The notes under the pieces were generated by a model. That model searched no databases. It saw nothing but the letters and a program-made list of their open reading frames with translations, and was not told the DNA's origin. This document shows, in pieces, positions 1 through 13,700 of a stretch of DNA of 64,000 nucleotides (its first letter is position 1; each line of letters opens with the position of its first letter). The translations under genes were made by a program, and so were the position numbers. This DNA is from Wuchereria bancrofti (lineage: Eukaryota > Nematoda > Chromadorea > Rhabditida > Onchocercidae): the NCBI GenBank assembly GCA_005281725.1, contig SSBO01000012.1, forward strand, positions 16,207,048 through 16,271,047, in the 5' to 3' direction.

Positions 1-1758
1 TCCAATGTCCACTAATATTCTTGACACACATAATATTTTTTACATAACATTTAAGGTGAGATAGAGCTTTTAACCTGCCGATTTTAATCAAATTTTAAGA
101 ATTGTTTAGTTCGGAGCGAAAATTTTGTAAATTCAAAAATATGACAAATTTAAAAACAGAAATTTTTAGTCTAGAAGAAAATCACCATTTTTGGTGCATT
201 TATTATTTTTTTTATCTTTTTTAGAATATTTTTATCTTTTTTAGAATATATTATATAAAATAATCGTTTTTTTTTTTTCACAGCTTTGAAATGTATTTTT
301 CTATGAATTTCAAAATTTTGAAATAGTTATTATCGAAGTCATATGAAGTTGACGGAACTTTATCAAGTTGCTGCCAGAATATTAACTTAAATTACATCAT
401 GATTTTTTCAGGGTAAAAACCTGAAAGAAGTGCTAGCTTGTCGATACTCGTGCCACGATCTGCCACCATTTCGTTGTCTGCAAATTCAGAAAAGCTTGCT
501 TATCACATTGCCTACATATTCTGATGACATTGCTGCATACTGCATGTCAAATGCCGATGATTCAGATATGGCGAAAGATCCTAATTCGCTAGTAACTATG
601 ATAACATTTATGAGAAGTGGCACGGAAGCGGTTCGTACTCTAAATAGAACATTTCCACGTTTCTGGATCCGGGGAGAAAACATATAGTTACTACTATTAT
701 TGCTCTTTTTCATTTTATGGAAACATCATGTTGATTTTAGCTTCTAGTTGCTAACTTAAAAGTGTAAGCAATTTTAATTTCTGTTTTTTCTTTGTAGGAA
801 TCTGTCAGAATCCTTCACGAGCTATACGTTCCTCTCTTTCACGGATTACCCAACAAAACAACTAATATTGCTGATGCGCTGTGTAAAACTGTACCACACA
901 TCGACAAGTTATTCCAGCCTGATGGATTCGGTGATTTGGGAACATTAGGACACGAACCATCTTATATTATTGGGCCACGGTTAACCACAAGTATACAAAG
1001 TATCGATCGTCTAGAAGTTATGCATACCCCTGGTCCTGATGAAATCGAGTAAATAATTTATATTGATGGCCATTTCAAAATATTAGCCCTCTCCTCCACC
1101 CCTCCCTAAGATTCATCTTCGCTAAATTTCAGTTTTACTTGAAATCAAATTTCATACTTCAATTTTTAAACAAAAGGACTACATTATCATTAAAAGTAAA
1201 TTACAGGGTGGTAAAGCGAATCCCACCAGCTGTTGACAAAATGTCCATTCTTGACATGCCCTTCCTGGTCATTATTTGGGACAACAGCAGAAACGTCCCC
1301 CTATATATTGCACGCATTGCCGATCCTGTAGCAAAGGTTAATTTCAGAAATAATAACATATATATGTGTGTGTTTTGCTTATTAGGTGACGTAATGTCTG
1401 GATCGCCTTTATTATGTTATTACTTGGATTTGTTTTACTTCCGTAGTGCTTCACAAGAGAACAAAAACTCTCCTTTGCACATTTTGGTATAAAATGTATT
1501 ACTTTTATTTTATACACCCACTCTCTTTGTACCGATTTCTGCTCATTTATCTATTCAAATGAGAGTTAGAAGCTCTTGACAAGATCAAGATTGTTTCAGA
1601 CTACAAATATGCATGTTGATGCTACTGAAGAATTAGTGCCATCTGATTATTCCGGAAAATTCTTCTGGAAATTATTGAATCCAATACGCTGTGCATTTGG
1701 ACTAGGCAATAATACAAAGAGTTTGAATGGACAGGAAATTACACCCAATTTACAATAA
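1..1758 (+). CDS. Divergent serpin, 3' part (5' end outside window)
   Basis: Exons as read: 2-55, 412-591 (or running to a TAG at 685), 798-1048, 1207-1336 and 1600-1758. The last exons give the C-terminal serpin signature: DMPFLVIIWDN, then VPLYIARIADP, resembling the family's ADHPFLFxIRxN...FMGRVxxP strands. The second exon gives a LLITLPTYSDDIAAY stretch like the family's vLELPYkgddlsM strand. Serpins are suicide protease inhibitors, but the segment before DMPF that should be the reactive loop hinge (E-E-G-T-E-A-A-A) reads PGPDEIEVV, with no run of small residues, so inhibition is unlikely. About 50 residues follow the normal serpin end, which is unusual. The strand segment TFPRFWIRGENI (up to 684) fits the family and lines up with ESVRILHEL of the next exon, but TAG intervenes with no usable in-frame splice. 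Splicing at 591 restores the frame but deletes that strand. It may be a pseudogene or a non-inhibitory serpin. Confidence 0.72.
211..249. repeat. Two-copy 20-bp tandem repeat in serpin intron
   Basis: The unit TTTATCTTTTTTAGAATAT(T) occurs at 211-230 and again at 231-249 with at most one difference. It lies in the intron between serpin exons 2-55 and 412-591. No function is suggested. Confidence 0.8.
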
Positions 1759-4731
1759 TGGTTAACCAGTACGTGTTATTAAACATTGTTAAACAATATT
1801 TTCTTTTGAAATTCTTCATTTATATATTTATCAGTACAAGTCTTTTATATGCAGCGTTAACGAGATTCAAAATTAGTTGAAAAATTTTTGAAACAAGCAT
1901 GATTCAGTTAAAGTGGTATTAAAGTGATACAGAAACCACGTATATTTCAAAAAATAGCTGTATCTTCTAGCTATGCTTATTTACTATGGAACACGTGTTT
2001 AGCCCAATACTGAACCTAACAAATTCAAAACTTACTTTCCATTTGTTTACAACTCACAATGAATTGAGCTGACTCATTGAAAATGATTTATAAATGGCTT
2101 CGCAAGGAAGTGCTTATAGAATCCGAGTAACTCACATCCAATTTCTGACCTTAAATTAGTCTATATATAACAATCACAGTGACTTTCAGGAATGCAAATA
2201 CAATATCGAAATTAAGTGAATATAAGGCATGCAATGTATTTACAAGTTTTCAGTCGAATTATGAATATTTATTTCGTTTTTACTACGAAACAGTACGACT
2301 GAAATTCTAAAATGTCTACTACAAGATTAATACACTGTAATTATAATGTCACTTTTTTTTTCAAAAGTAGTCTTTCATTTTCCAAATATGAAAGGGAGTG
2401 ATACTATTTATAGTGAACCTTAATAAATGGGTTTTTGGTGAACTTCTGAATCTTTTAAAAAGATTTTTTGATCCTTATCGTGTTTGTAAAGATATATCTA
2501 ATTTATGACATGCATGCAAAAACCGATCTTAAAATCAGTAGTGAATACTTTCACAAACTCTGCTACTAATTCATCTTCAAACATTTTAAGCGAAGGAGTT
2601 CCTGCCTAACTTTATGGTAGATATCGAAGAGTCCTAATCATACGTTGTCATCATCAGTTTCATCCTTTATTAGCAGCTAAAAATACCTTTTGTTTGCTCA
2701 TTTAATCCAAGAAATCAGTGAAATGAAAGCTAAAGTCATAAACGCAATATATTGCGCATATTCTCTTTATTTATTGCTGACATTTTTTCTATTGCCCAAA
2801 AGTTTTGTTTTCGGGTAATTTTTTTTTCCGTGAAAGATTTCTGTCACTTGAACGATTTAATATATTCAAGAAAAAACGAAGAAGAAATATTCAAATCAAA
2901 TTATAATTGTTCCTTGAATCTAAAAAAAGAGAAATTGGGTCCGCTATCTTTAGATTACCATTAATAAGATCTTCATTCCATCTCTTTAAAATATTACGAT
3001 TTCATGTAGATAAATTGATAAAACGATTGCAAACTTTGGATCTCATTCGTATTTACAAAGCATCAGATTCATAGGTCAAAGTGCGTACTTCTAACTATTC
3101 TATATCTTTTTGATTATGACTGTTGTAAACAGCTTATCGCTTGATTCCAGAGGTAACTTAAAATTTCCGTTGTTCAAACATCTCTCGAAAAGGATTGCTT
3201 AAGTCATTCTAAAATTTCGGCATTTATTGAGCTTTTAGATAGAAGATTTTACAATCTAAAGCAGGTAGTGCTTTATTTGACATTAGCATTTCATCATGCA
3301 GCTGATTTGTTCAGTTTATGGAAAGATTAGCCCATCATCCATTGATGTATCTCACTGGTAATCTGACAATGTCGGAGAGTCCACTGTAGCTATAATCATT
3401 GATAAAATAAGTATTTAGAATTAAGAACAATTTTTTAGTTCAAATTATTTTTAACATTTGTGATTTACCGTTGTCCAAAATGCACTGCTTGAGATTTGTA
3501 AATCTTTCATGACAAAAATGCCGCAGGAATAAATTTAGTGTCGGATTATTACATTTGAACTTATGTCCGTTAAATTTAAAACCACCTTACTCAGTCTGCT
3601 GCGAGCAATTGTTTAGCATCTAAACGATAATTATCACAGTTTTTTGTGATCAGGAGTGGATAATTCCCTTTCTACGTATCACTTACTAAAGCGTAATTTG
3701 CTTATCAGAAAAGTGTTTAAAACTGAACCGTCCATGATCGCCTTACAACATTAGATATGTTTCTTACTTGCGGTATGAATTTTTGCTTAATCTATTCAAT
3801 GTACTTAATATATTACATTATAGAAAATATCAAAGTTTTAAAACTTTAAAGGCTCTGCAAGGAATATCTTTTAGAAACAGCGGATGATGCTGCATTATGT
3901 CTTGATTCGATGTATAAAAATTAGCACATTAGAAGTTGCCGATTATTTTGATATGAAAAATTACCACTTTTGCGAGGTGAGAAGACATGCCAAGTATTCT
4001 GAACACGGAATTGCTGCGGTGTGAGCGCAACTCATCTCTTTCACTACTTTTCTTTGATTCTCATGTCGATGCTTTTCTTTGCCTTTTTTGAAATAGCAAA
4101 CAGCAATTTGGAACAGTTTATAATACTCAACATAAATATCAGGAAGGCATATCCACATTGACTCTAAGCCTATGGAATTATCAGCGAATTATAATTACTC
4201 GCGAGATATGCCAACCCACCTACAACAACGGCAGCGCAATTTGTGAGTTAACTTTGTGGAAGCGATAGACCAGTGGACCAGATAATTTTCATTTAAGTTC
4301 CGTTGAAATTCAGATACTCTTACGTATGTGTTATTGTTAGGGGTATGGTTACTGTTAAGGATGTGACATCTTATAATGGTGTAACTCCATCGGTCATATC
4401 CAGAAATGTGCTAATATTTGACATTCAGGTGGAGAATACTGCACGGATGGCAAATACTAAACAGAATAACTGGAGATAACGAGTATTCGCTCATTTCCTT
4501 CAAATAATAGCCGTCGTTAAGACATAGCTTTCATCCCATCCAAGTATTTTGTGTTTAATACATGAATAAGAATTCGGAAAATTGGTCATCTATGTTGCAT
4601 ACGTGTGATAAATCCATATGGAGCGGAATTATGCTTCCAGGCGGTATGGTCACATTAGAAAACTGTTCAAAGACTTCGTCAGTTACGCTTTCATTCTTGA
4701 ATTAGATAAATAGCAATCAGTAATAAATTTT
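1759..4731. other. Intergenic, no gene seen (about 3 kb)
   Basis: This AT-rich stretch lies between the serpin stop and the UGGT leader. The open frames here are short (65-70 codons), lack family resemblance and do not chain across plausible splice sites. It must hold the serpin 3' end and the UGGT promoter, but I recognise no specific element. Confidence 0.6.
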
Positions 4732-4741
4732 AGAGAAGGGT
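4726..4741 (+). promoter_or_regulatory. Probable spliced-leader acceptor and 8-nt leader of UGGT
   Basis: AAATTTTAG ends at 4733, followed by eight bases and then the UGGT ATG. This is the usual spacing of a nematode SL trans-splice site. Inference only; cDNA 5' ends would settle it. Confidence 0.5.
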
Positions 4742-7700
4742 ATGAGGAGCCTGTGGCTGTTTATTATCTTATCAGCATTTCCTAAAACGATTCATTCTGC
4801 AGCAAGCAAAAAGTCAGTGATTACATCATTGCATGCAAAATGGTCACAGACATCATTTATCGCGGAAGCTAGGTGTGTTGTAAAAAAAATATAATTGTCT
4901 TTTTATAGGAAAATCAAGAAATTGTTGATGTTAATTTTAGAAGTGAAATTAATGCATTCAAAGTAAAGAGAGTCGACAGAAGGGCAGATATTTCATTCTG
5001 TTATGTGGATTTTAAGAAATTTAAAGAATGCTTGCTATATCTTCAAGTCTCCTTTTTCTCTATATTGCAATTTGCAGCGAATTTATGGCTCAAGAAAGTG
5101 ACACTTTATTTTGGGCGTACATGGATGAAATTGTTGAGAAACTTAATGTCGACGAGTGGCACACATGTAAGTTGTTGAGTGTTTAAATTATTTAATAAAG
5201 CATTGAGAAAACTTGACACGTCTTGTAATTAAAGCGCCAAATAGAAGCGTTACATTCGTCTGTATTTATTTAACTGCCTTGCGCAGTGCATGTTATCTAA
5301 TCAACTGACTATGTGATTCCCTTAATATCGCGCAAATTCAGTCAAACAGCCTTTGATTTTTTTAAGGGCCTGATTTAATTTATGGGATTGATTTTTTTCA
5401 ACGGCTTTTGATTTAACCCGCCAGGTTGATTTACAGTCTCTTTTATTTCCTTTTAATTTTAAGCTGGATAAAAATTGGACAATAGTAATGCTGTATAACA
5501 AGGGTTTTGAGATTTAAATGCTATGATTTTAAGTGCAATTCATTCCACTTCGAAATTTTAGTATTTAAATCACTGCTATATTGATATATTCATGGTTGAT
5601 AGTTTTTGAAAACGATTTTATATTTGTGAAGCTTTTTATTTGCAATTACAGAGCTTAAGTTTCAGACAGTGACGCCAGACAGTATGATTTAGCTGTACGC
5701 TTAGCAGGCTATTTATTGGAGGAAGCTCGTGTGAATCTTTTAAAATTTGCCTTATCGTTACGAGCTCATTCACCAACTGTATTGCTTTTCCAGAGGGTTA
5801 GAATTTTTTCTTCTGCTTTAGATTTTTGAGGATTTTACACGTTGTAATAATGCTGTAATGTTATCATTTTGAATTAGATGTCAACTTCTGGCTCAGTCAT
5901 ATTATACCTCATTTTTTATAAGCTTAGATGTCAGCTGTTAAGAAAAATGTTAAGGAAATGTCAGCTGTTAAGGAAAGGGAAACTTTTTTTTTGCATATTT
6001 GACAAGATGCTTTTCATCAGTCTTATGCTAATTTTTTTTTTGTTCCAGTTAGGTACTGAAAGAAAGAAGTCATGTGCCGCGTTTGCAGATGTTCATGGTA
6101 CTTTAACATGTGATGTAAATGATTTAAAAAAAGTTATCGAAAGTGATAACAGGTATGCTTTTTTTGTATAGTCAAGTTTTCACAAACAGCATAGACGTTT
6201 ATCGTTGTTGTTTTTAGGGGTCCTGTACCAACAGTTTATTCTATTGATCATATATTCCCGGCAACTAAAGAGCATAATGTTACCTTAATTGTATATGGTG
6301 AATTGGCCACGCCATCGTGGAGAAAGTTTCACTTAACAGCAAAAGCACTATCGAGAAGCGGGAAAGTCAAATATGTCCTTCGCCATTTTGTTAAAGTAAG
6401 TTTTTGAATATTTGCACTTTATTTTTAGATCAATAGTTGAATTGTTATGAAATAATCCTTGTAGTTCCTGCAGCTATGACAACTGGTATTTGGTAGAGTT
6501 TTTTTCCATTATATATTTTTTAAATAAGAGAGCGCTAGCATTCTTTCGCTAGTTTACTGCTTCCAAAATTTGCACCGAAATTCATACTTTAGGATGTTCG
6601 TGACGATAAACCTTTGTTGTCGGGTTACGGTGTCGAATTAGCTATCAAAAGCACAGAATACAAGGCAGTTGATGACAGCAATGCTGTAACTGGTGAGTTA
6701 GTGATTTTTTTCCATAAATTATGTTTATTTTTCTTGACCTGGGTTCTGTTTACAACTCATTCTTTAATGAGCCCAGTGAATTGGAAATCCAGAAGTAATA
6801 CTTTTGCAGACAAAGTGGCGGTGGAGGAAAGTTCGGAAGAATATGTTGATAACGAAGAAGATAATTATGGGTTCAATTTCAGTACACTGCGGTAGATATG
6901 CTTTTTGAAAGCTTTGAGAAGTTTCCAAAATTTGTTTAGTACGGAGAATGTTACATGCTCCATATTTTTGATTAATATGATAGTTGGATTTGACAGGTTT
7001 GAATTTAGGCTGCGAGAGAAAATCTATGACAGATGCTTGTAACTGATACTTTGTTAATGGATGCCATTTTTCAGTGGTATTGATCTTTGTAGCGTTTAAA
7101 ATTATAATGGTTGTAGGTCCAGTAATGCCTATGAATTTTTGCAGTCAGAATTAGGAGAATTCGGAAGTTCAGACAAATATTTCATGAGCTGTTTAATTGC
7201 AGCAGGTTGCATAGTGACTTAAAAGAATCGATTGGACAGTTTCGGTTACATTTGCTGGAACGTGATGAGCTTACTCCTTTAAAAGTATGGCAGGTACAGG
7301 AACTTAGCTATCAGGCTGCTCAGAAAATTGTTCAGGCTGATCCGCAGAAAGCCATTAACATCATGGTAGATTCAAGCCAGAACTTCCCGCTTGCTGCTCG
7401 ATCACTTTCACGCCAAATAGTGCGGAAAGAATTCATATCTGAGGTTGTTTCCAATGATTTTTATTTCCAGAACCGCTTCCTATAATGATAGACAAAGGAC
7501 ACTGAGGAGATAATTAGTCGAAGAAAGAGATATTATAGAAATTCAAGCTGTGAGAAAGATTACTGTTGCAGGTTAGTGCAAATCAGGAGCAGTTAATGGA
7601 GTACGGCATATCAGAAGGTGAATCCACATTTTTTATCAATGGTATAGTGGTGGATATTGATGCTCTGGATGTGTTCCAAGTGCTTAATGTGTTGAAGCAG

Positions 7701-10700
7701 GAGGAAAAATTGGCGAATGGATTTTTCCATATGGGAATTAAGGTTGACAGGTCTTGATATAGTGAAAGTATTAGTTTACAGCGTTCAAATTCATTCTAGT
7801 AGTAATCATCTTTAAAATTACATGTTTTTTTATTCTTTTCACTTCTCAAATATGAGATATCGATGCACGATACTGTACCATTGTAACGGTTTAGTACTAT
7901 GTAGGTAATTATTAAACAGCAATTACTTCTCGCAGTTTTTCATGATCTTTCTTTGGAGTGAATTACGTCATTTTAGAATGAATACCTTTCCATTCTAATG
8001 GACCTTGAATTAAACAGTGAACGTATATCATATGCACTGGATTTTAGACCAGCATCTCCAGAGGTAAATTAGCAGTTAAAATCTTGCAATAGACAAGATA
8101 TATTAAATTTTGTGTTCATAAATAAAGTTAGACGATCAAAAATCCTGCAGTTTGATCGAAATTTAAGTTTTGAGGGCATTTGTGTTTTTCTTATTAAATT
8201 TTTTCTTATTAAATAATTTTTCTTATTAAATAATTTCTGGTCTAAGTCACCAAAAGTTTAATTAAAAGGATATCTGTTTTAGTACTTGAATAATTTGGAT
8301 ACCGACAAACAATACCGGCAGTGGGCAAATAGTGTGGGTTTGCTACTACAACCCTACTTTCCTGGAATGCTTCGACCAATCGCTAGGAATTTATATACTT
8401 TGGTAATTTTTATGACTAGTTTATGATCACTGATTTATCAGAAAAATGACGTTCTGACAGTATTTCTCTGTAAAGTATTTCTCTATAAAAACGAAAAGTT
8501 ACTAATGCTTCTTGAATTAGTGTATTTTGTAAAGGTCGTTTTTAAGTTCAGATTTGTAAGTTAGGACATCAATTTATTTATTTTTTTATTTGACGCCACG
8601 GTAAAATCAAGAAGAAATCTAGAGTATCTGACAATTTGATATAATACTGCTGTATCGATGGTGTCCATCTTTTGCACGTTCAGTTGCATTTTTCTTTATA
8701 ATTTCTTGTAAATAATTGTTTTTATGCTGATTTATAATTTGCATCAGGTTTTGAGGTAAAATCTTTTTCCAGATTTTTATTGTTGATCCTTCTCAAAAAG
8801 AAACGCGAGATTTATTGCAATATGCGCTGCGATTTTATGCACATGAGATACCTGTTAGGTATTTTTTTTTAGTTTCCTGATTCCTCGGGATTGGGCTTCA
8901 TTTGATGTCATGCATATTTCTAATCTCAAAAATTATTAACGATAGTGATTTGCTTTCATCAGCTATTTATAAATTCTGGGAACAATAGGATTCATCTCAC
9001 TTCCCGATGCACTGTAGAAGTCTAAATATACAAAAAGAAAAATTAGGCAAGTAGTTGATATCAAATTTAAAAATGCTCTTCTAAATGAATGTTATGTTCG
9101 AAACATTCTGTCTTGTTTCCAGACTTGGAGTTGTTTTCGTGGCTAACGATGAAAAAGAAATAACTGGCTTTGATGATGCTTCCGTTGCCATGTTGAATTT
9201 ATACAATTTTATCAAGTCAAATAATGGTATTCAGAAAGCATTGGATGTCTTGATTGAGGTTTAAAATTATCAAGTTTCTTTTTGGTAAATATATCCCAAA
9301 TTTTTGCTTTCTTCATTTTTCATATGTATGAAATTTTCTACATATAAAAAAATGAAGAAAGCAAAAATTTGGGTTATCAATCAAAAATAGAGAAAATGCA
9401 TTGGATCACTGCATATGATAATGAAGATGTATTTTATTTCACACAATAAGTGGTCTTTGAAAATAATCTGATTTCAGTTGTGGAATTATTTTTTTTGAGA
9501 AACGTCATCCTCCATTCAGTGTTTCTCTGCTCTTTTTGAATCATACATATGTTGTTTACAGCTTTTGCGGTTTTCCATTTATCTATTATTCGCCCTTTGA
9601 GATTGCAACTCTTCGGCGTTGTAACATTGGTACAAAATTTTTGGTAATTGTTTTGATTCAAAAATCCTAATAGCAAACATTATCTGGAAATTTCATTCTA
9701 GGTTCTAAATGGGAAGGAAGAATCCGTGTCTCCAAAGGATGTGTTATCGTATTTTCAAATGAAATATCCTAACCATGATCCAAATAGCGTGTTTGGTAGT
9801 AATTCCGACTATGATAATGGACGTTCAACAGGTCATAAATTTCTTCGGGACAGCGGGCTTGGTTTAACTCCGAAAGTGCTTCTAAATGGTGTCGTTCTGG
9901 ACGATTCCGGCGTAAGCTTGATTCTTTAATGCTTTTCATTAAACTAATGAGTTGGTATTCGGTCTTTGAATACTTTTTCCCCAGCGATATTTTTCAATAA
10001 ATTTGTTGGGCTTATTGCTATTAGTCAGTCTCCGTTTCTGTTGCATCTCTAGCTCTTTATTCTTTATTTTTTGGTTGCATCTCTAGCTCTTTATTCGACT
10101 GATTTAATACACTCGAATATAACTGCTCACATGAATAAAGCCAGAGGTATTGATTAAGGACGACGGTTACAAGGTTGGGAAATCGAGTGTTATTATTTAC
10201 GATTAAAAGTTTCCATAGTTTTAAATAGCAGCAATTTCTAATATCTCTTAGAAGCGCAACAAAAAAGTGCGAATATGATTGTTCTTTTTTTCCTTATTTT
10301 TAGTAGTATTAGCAAGAAAAAAAGACGAAGTTTTTTCTTGGCATTTCCAATCTTATCTAAATTTCCTTTCCAAAATTTCTGAGATAATAAGGAAATTTGT
10401 ACATTTCGGATGTTCCGTTCTGAAGAGATCTTTTTTTTAGATAACAGCAGACCACTTTGAAGAAACTGTAATGATGGAAATAATGCGTGTTACATCGCGT
10501 TTACAAAAGGCAGTGATGGAAAAGAAACTAAAAGATCAAGACAATGTAATGAATTGGATACTTTCCCAGGTATTCATCAAATGACTTCTCAAAGGATTTA
10601 ATCATGCTTTTTTTTTTCAAAAAAAATTTGGGATATTTTTGAACTGGAGCTCAGTTCAGCTAGCTTAAAGATTTTAATTTTCTTATAATGATTAATTACG

Positions 10701-13700
10701 TGAGTGGTGTTTCCTAAAGTTGAAAAATTGTAGCATATAAGATTTTCAGCGAAGTGGATTAGACTTTTTTTTGTTTAATGCAGATGTATATCGATTGCTA
10801 CACTTGCACTTTCAGTTTTTTAAACTTCAGTTGAGATTTTATTGCACTGATTTAGTCATATTATAGCCGGAAGTTATGCCACGAATCAACAAGCTTATTC
10901 TGGATTCACCGTTATCACCTGATGCGTTATATTTGGATTTAACATCTGTCAAAAAGTGTACAAGCGTATCACCTACACAGTATTACAAACTGCCACCGAA
11001 AGAGCAGAATCAATGTATGTTAAAAAGAATGCGATATATTACGAGGACAGGTAAACATTTATTGACGATTATTTTATTTTCTAGATCTCGTTCACATTTC
11101 ACTATGATATAATTTGCAAGTTGTATTCTTTTAAATGGTAGTCTAGAATGTTTAGTGGTTGTACCAATGAAGCTAATGATTGAAAAACTATATTCATTTA
11201 TTCATTTAAGATCATATTAATTTAAAAGTGTTCATTGCTTGCAGTTATTTTAGATACTTAGTCGTATAAAAATGCTGCCTAAATATTCAGGACGACTGTA
11301 CAAAAATAAGGTATAAAGAGAACTTCACTTTTTTCCTTGCAGTCATCAAAGACTTGGTCTTATCATTTCAGAAGAAATGAAAACTTATTTTTCTACTGTT
11401 TGGGTAGTGACCGACTTGGAAACTGCTGATGGGCGACTTTTGGCTTATAATGCAATCAGACATCTTAAACGTTCTTATACTATGCGTGTTGCTATCATCA
11501 ATAACCCCGAGAATGTGAGTTTTTGTGGTTATCACAAGTTTGATATCACGAGGAAGAAATTGTCAAGCTCTGTAAAAGTGCATTAATTATTTTCCCATTC
11601 ATTAACTTCTTTATATTTGGTTTTTCTTTTGAATTAAACTAAGAATGTGACAAGATATGGAGCTGTAGGTTATTATAAGTAACAATTCTTTTTTGCAATC
11701 TTGATGGCGAACAATTTCGGTACATGATTATCTACTGATGAACTTTAAAGAAAGCACTAGGTAGTTCTTTGAATTGCATAAGCTTCAAATAAAGAATTAT
11801 AAAAGATAATGCAGATTGAAAAAGCAACCACTTCTGGTAGTATAACGATGCTTGTGAATATTGCATCACGCGTACTTATACCGAAACAAATGAAATCATT
11901 TATAACAAAGCTTGTGAAAGAGGAAATTGTATCAGAATTGCTAAATAAACAAATTACATTGGATGACCTTTCTGTTAATGTTTGTTTTTCCCTTTTCTTA
12001 AAAAATATAGTTATGTCTAAATGTCTAATTGTATCACGAGTGACGTTTCTCGTAAGTAGGTCTAATAGCTTTTATGCACTTAACGAAATTTATTTGCTGT
12101 AATTGAAGTTTTAAAAGTTTCATGCTGCAAGTTAACGATATGTTAAAGTATTAAATATCACTAACGATGCGATTAAAATATCGCTAAATTTTTAATGGAA
12201 GTTGACAATTTAAGTATTATTATAGTATGAATTAGTATGAATTTGTTCTAATTCCTGTAAGTTTCCGTTGTAGGATATGAATATGACACTTTTTTACAAA
12301 GAAGCGAAACAAATAAACAGTGATGAAATAATCGTAGATGCCAAGTACTCAAAGAGTATTCTTGGTTTAAAACCAGGACAGTTAGCTCTGGTAGTTAATG
12401 GCTTACTTATTGGACCACTTGGCGATAGTGAAGTTCTGGATGTTGCCGATATGGAACTAATTGACAAACTCACGTTGCTTCGAGGTGGAAAGGTATAAAA
12501 TCTCTCGATGTTCAACAAAATTGGAAGTCTTTTCGAAATTGGCTGCTTGACTAAAATTTTGACTAAAAACTTTTCTAAAATACAAATTGTTTTGGCGAAA
12601 TCTTTTATGTGGCAAATAATATCGTTGATTCAGTCAAAATACGACATGAAATTTAATTTTAAAATTTAAGGTAACCATTTTTCATTTGTAGGTCGTTAAA
12701 GACTATATGGAGAAGTGGGGAATACAAACAAGATATGGGGAATCATCAGATATGGTTGCACGCAGCATGGCTTTAATTGGAAGTGTTGGTGTTACCAAAA
12801 AACGGCGATTCATTCCACTCTTAAGAGAGAAAGAGAGGTATATCACTGGCATTTTAGTGGATCTTAACAAAACTAATTTCTATTTGGTTTGACTCAATCA
12901 GCAGTGATAAGTGTTTGACCGAAGTTCACTAATTGGTTACAAAGGTTAAGTAATACGCTGTGCTCTTGCTCTGTATTGCTATTCTTTTCGTATATTCCAA
13001 TTTACTTCATGCTTTCGTTTCAATTTAACAGTCATATCTTGCAGTGTCTTGACGATTTCTGGCAACAACGAAGAAGGGTTAATCCTGGCGCTCTGTATTG
13101 TTGACCCATTATCTACTCAAGCTCAACGACTTGGCCATTTGCTGACTGTTATACAAAAAGTTGTCAATGTGGAGGTGAAATTGGTAATGAATCCTAGAGC
13201 CAAACTTAGCGAGCTTCCATTAAAGAGGTGAATTTCAGTTCTGCTATTTTATGAATATAGATGTGCTGTAAATTCTTTTGAAATAATGTGGATCATCATT
13301 TTAATAAAATTTTTGGCGAGTATCATCAAGATTTAATGGATAATTTTATTCTAGTTTTACCAGTTAAATTCTTTCATTGGCTTTGCAAGATTCTAAGGAT
13401 TTTGTTTATTATATTCATATTTTGTAATTTCTGAAACTATTTGATAACGGATTCAACTTCCTTCGATTTATCTGATGTGGGGATCTGAATAAACAGTTTA
13501 CTATTATAAATTTATAGGTTTTATCGTCTCGTGTTACAACCGACGGTGACGTTCGATAATTCGGGACGTATCAATGATGTTGCATATGAAGCACGCTTCA
13601 CAGCGTTACCAAACAGACAGCTGTTAAATCTTGCAGTTGTTCCACCTGACGCTTGGATGGTTCAGTCAGTATATGCCGTTTATGATCTAGACAACATTAG

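Noticed and set aside
3961..4158. 65-codon minus-strand open frame upstream of UGGT
   Set aside because: No domain, signal or splice support; isolated in the spacer.
11347..11371. First AG (TTGCAG) as acceptor for the UGGT exon at 11372
   Set aside because: It would lead to a TGA within 13 codons; the second acceptor (ATTTCAG at 11371) keeps frame and yields the conserved [13 protein letters not shown].
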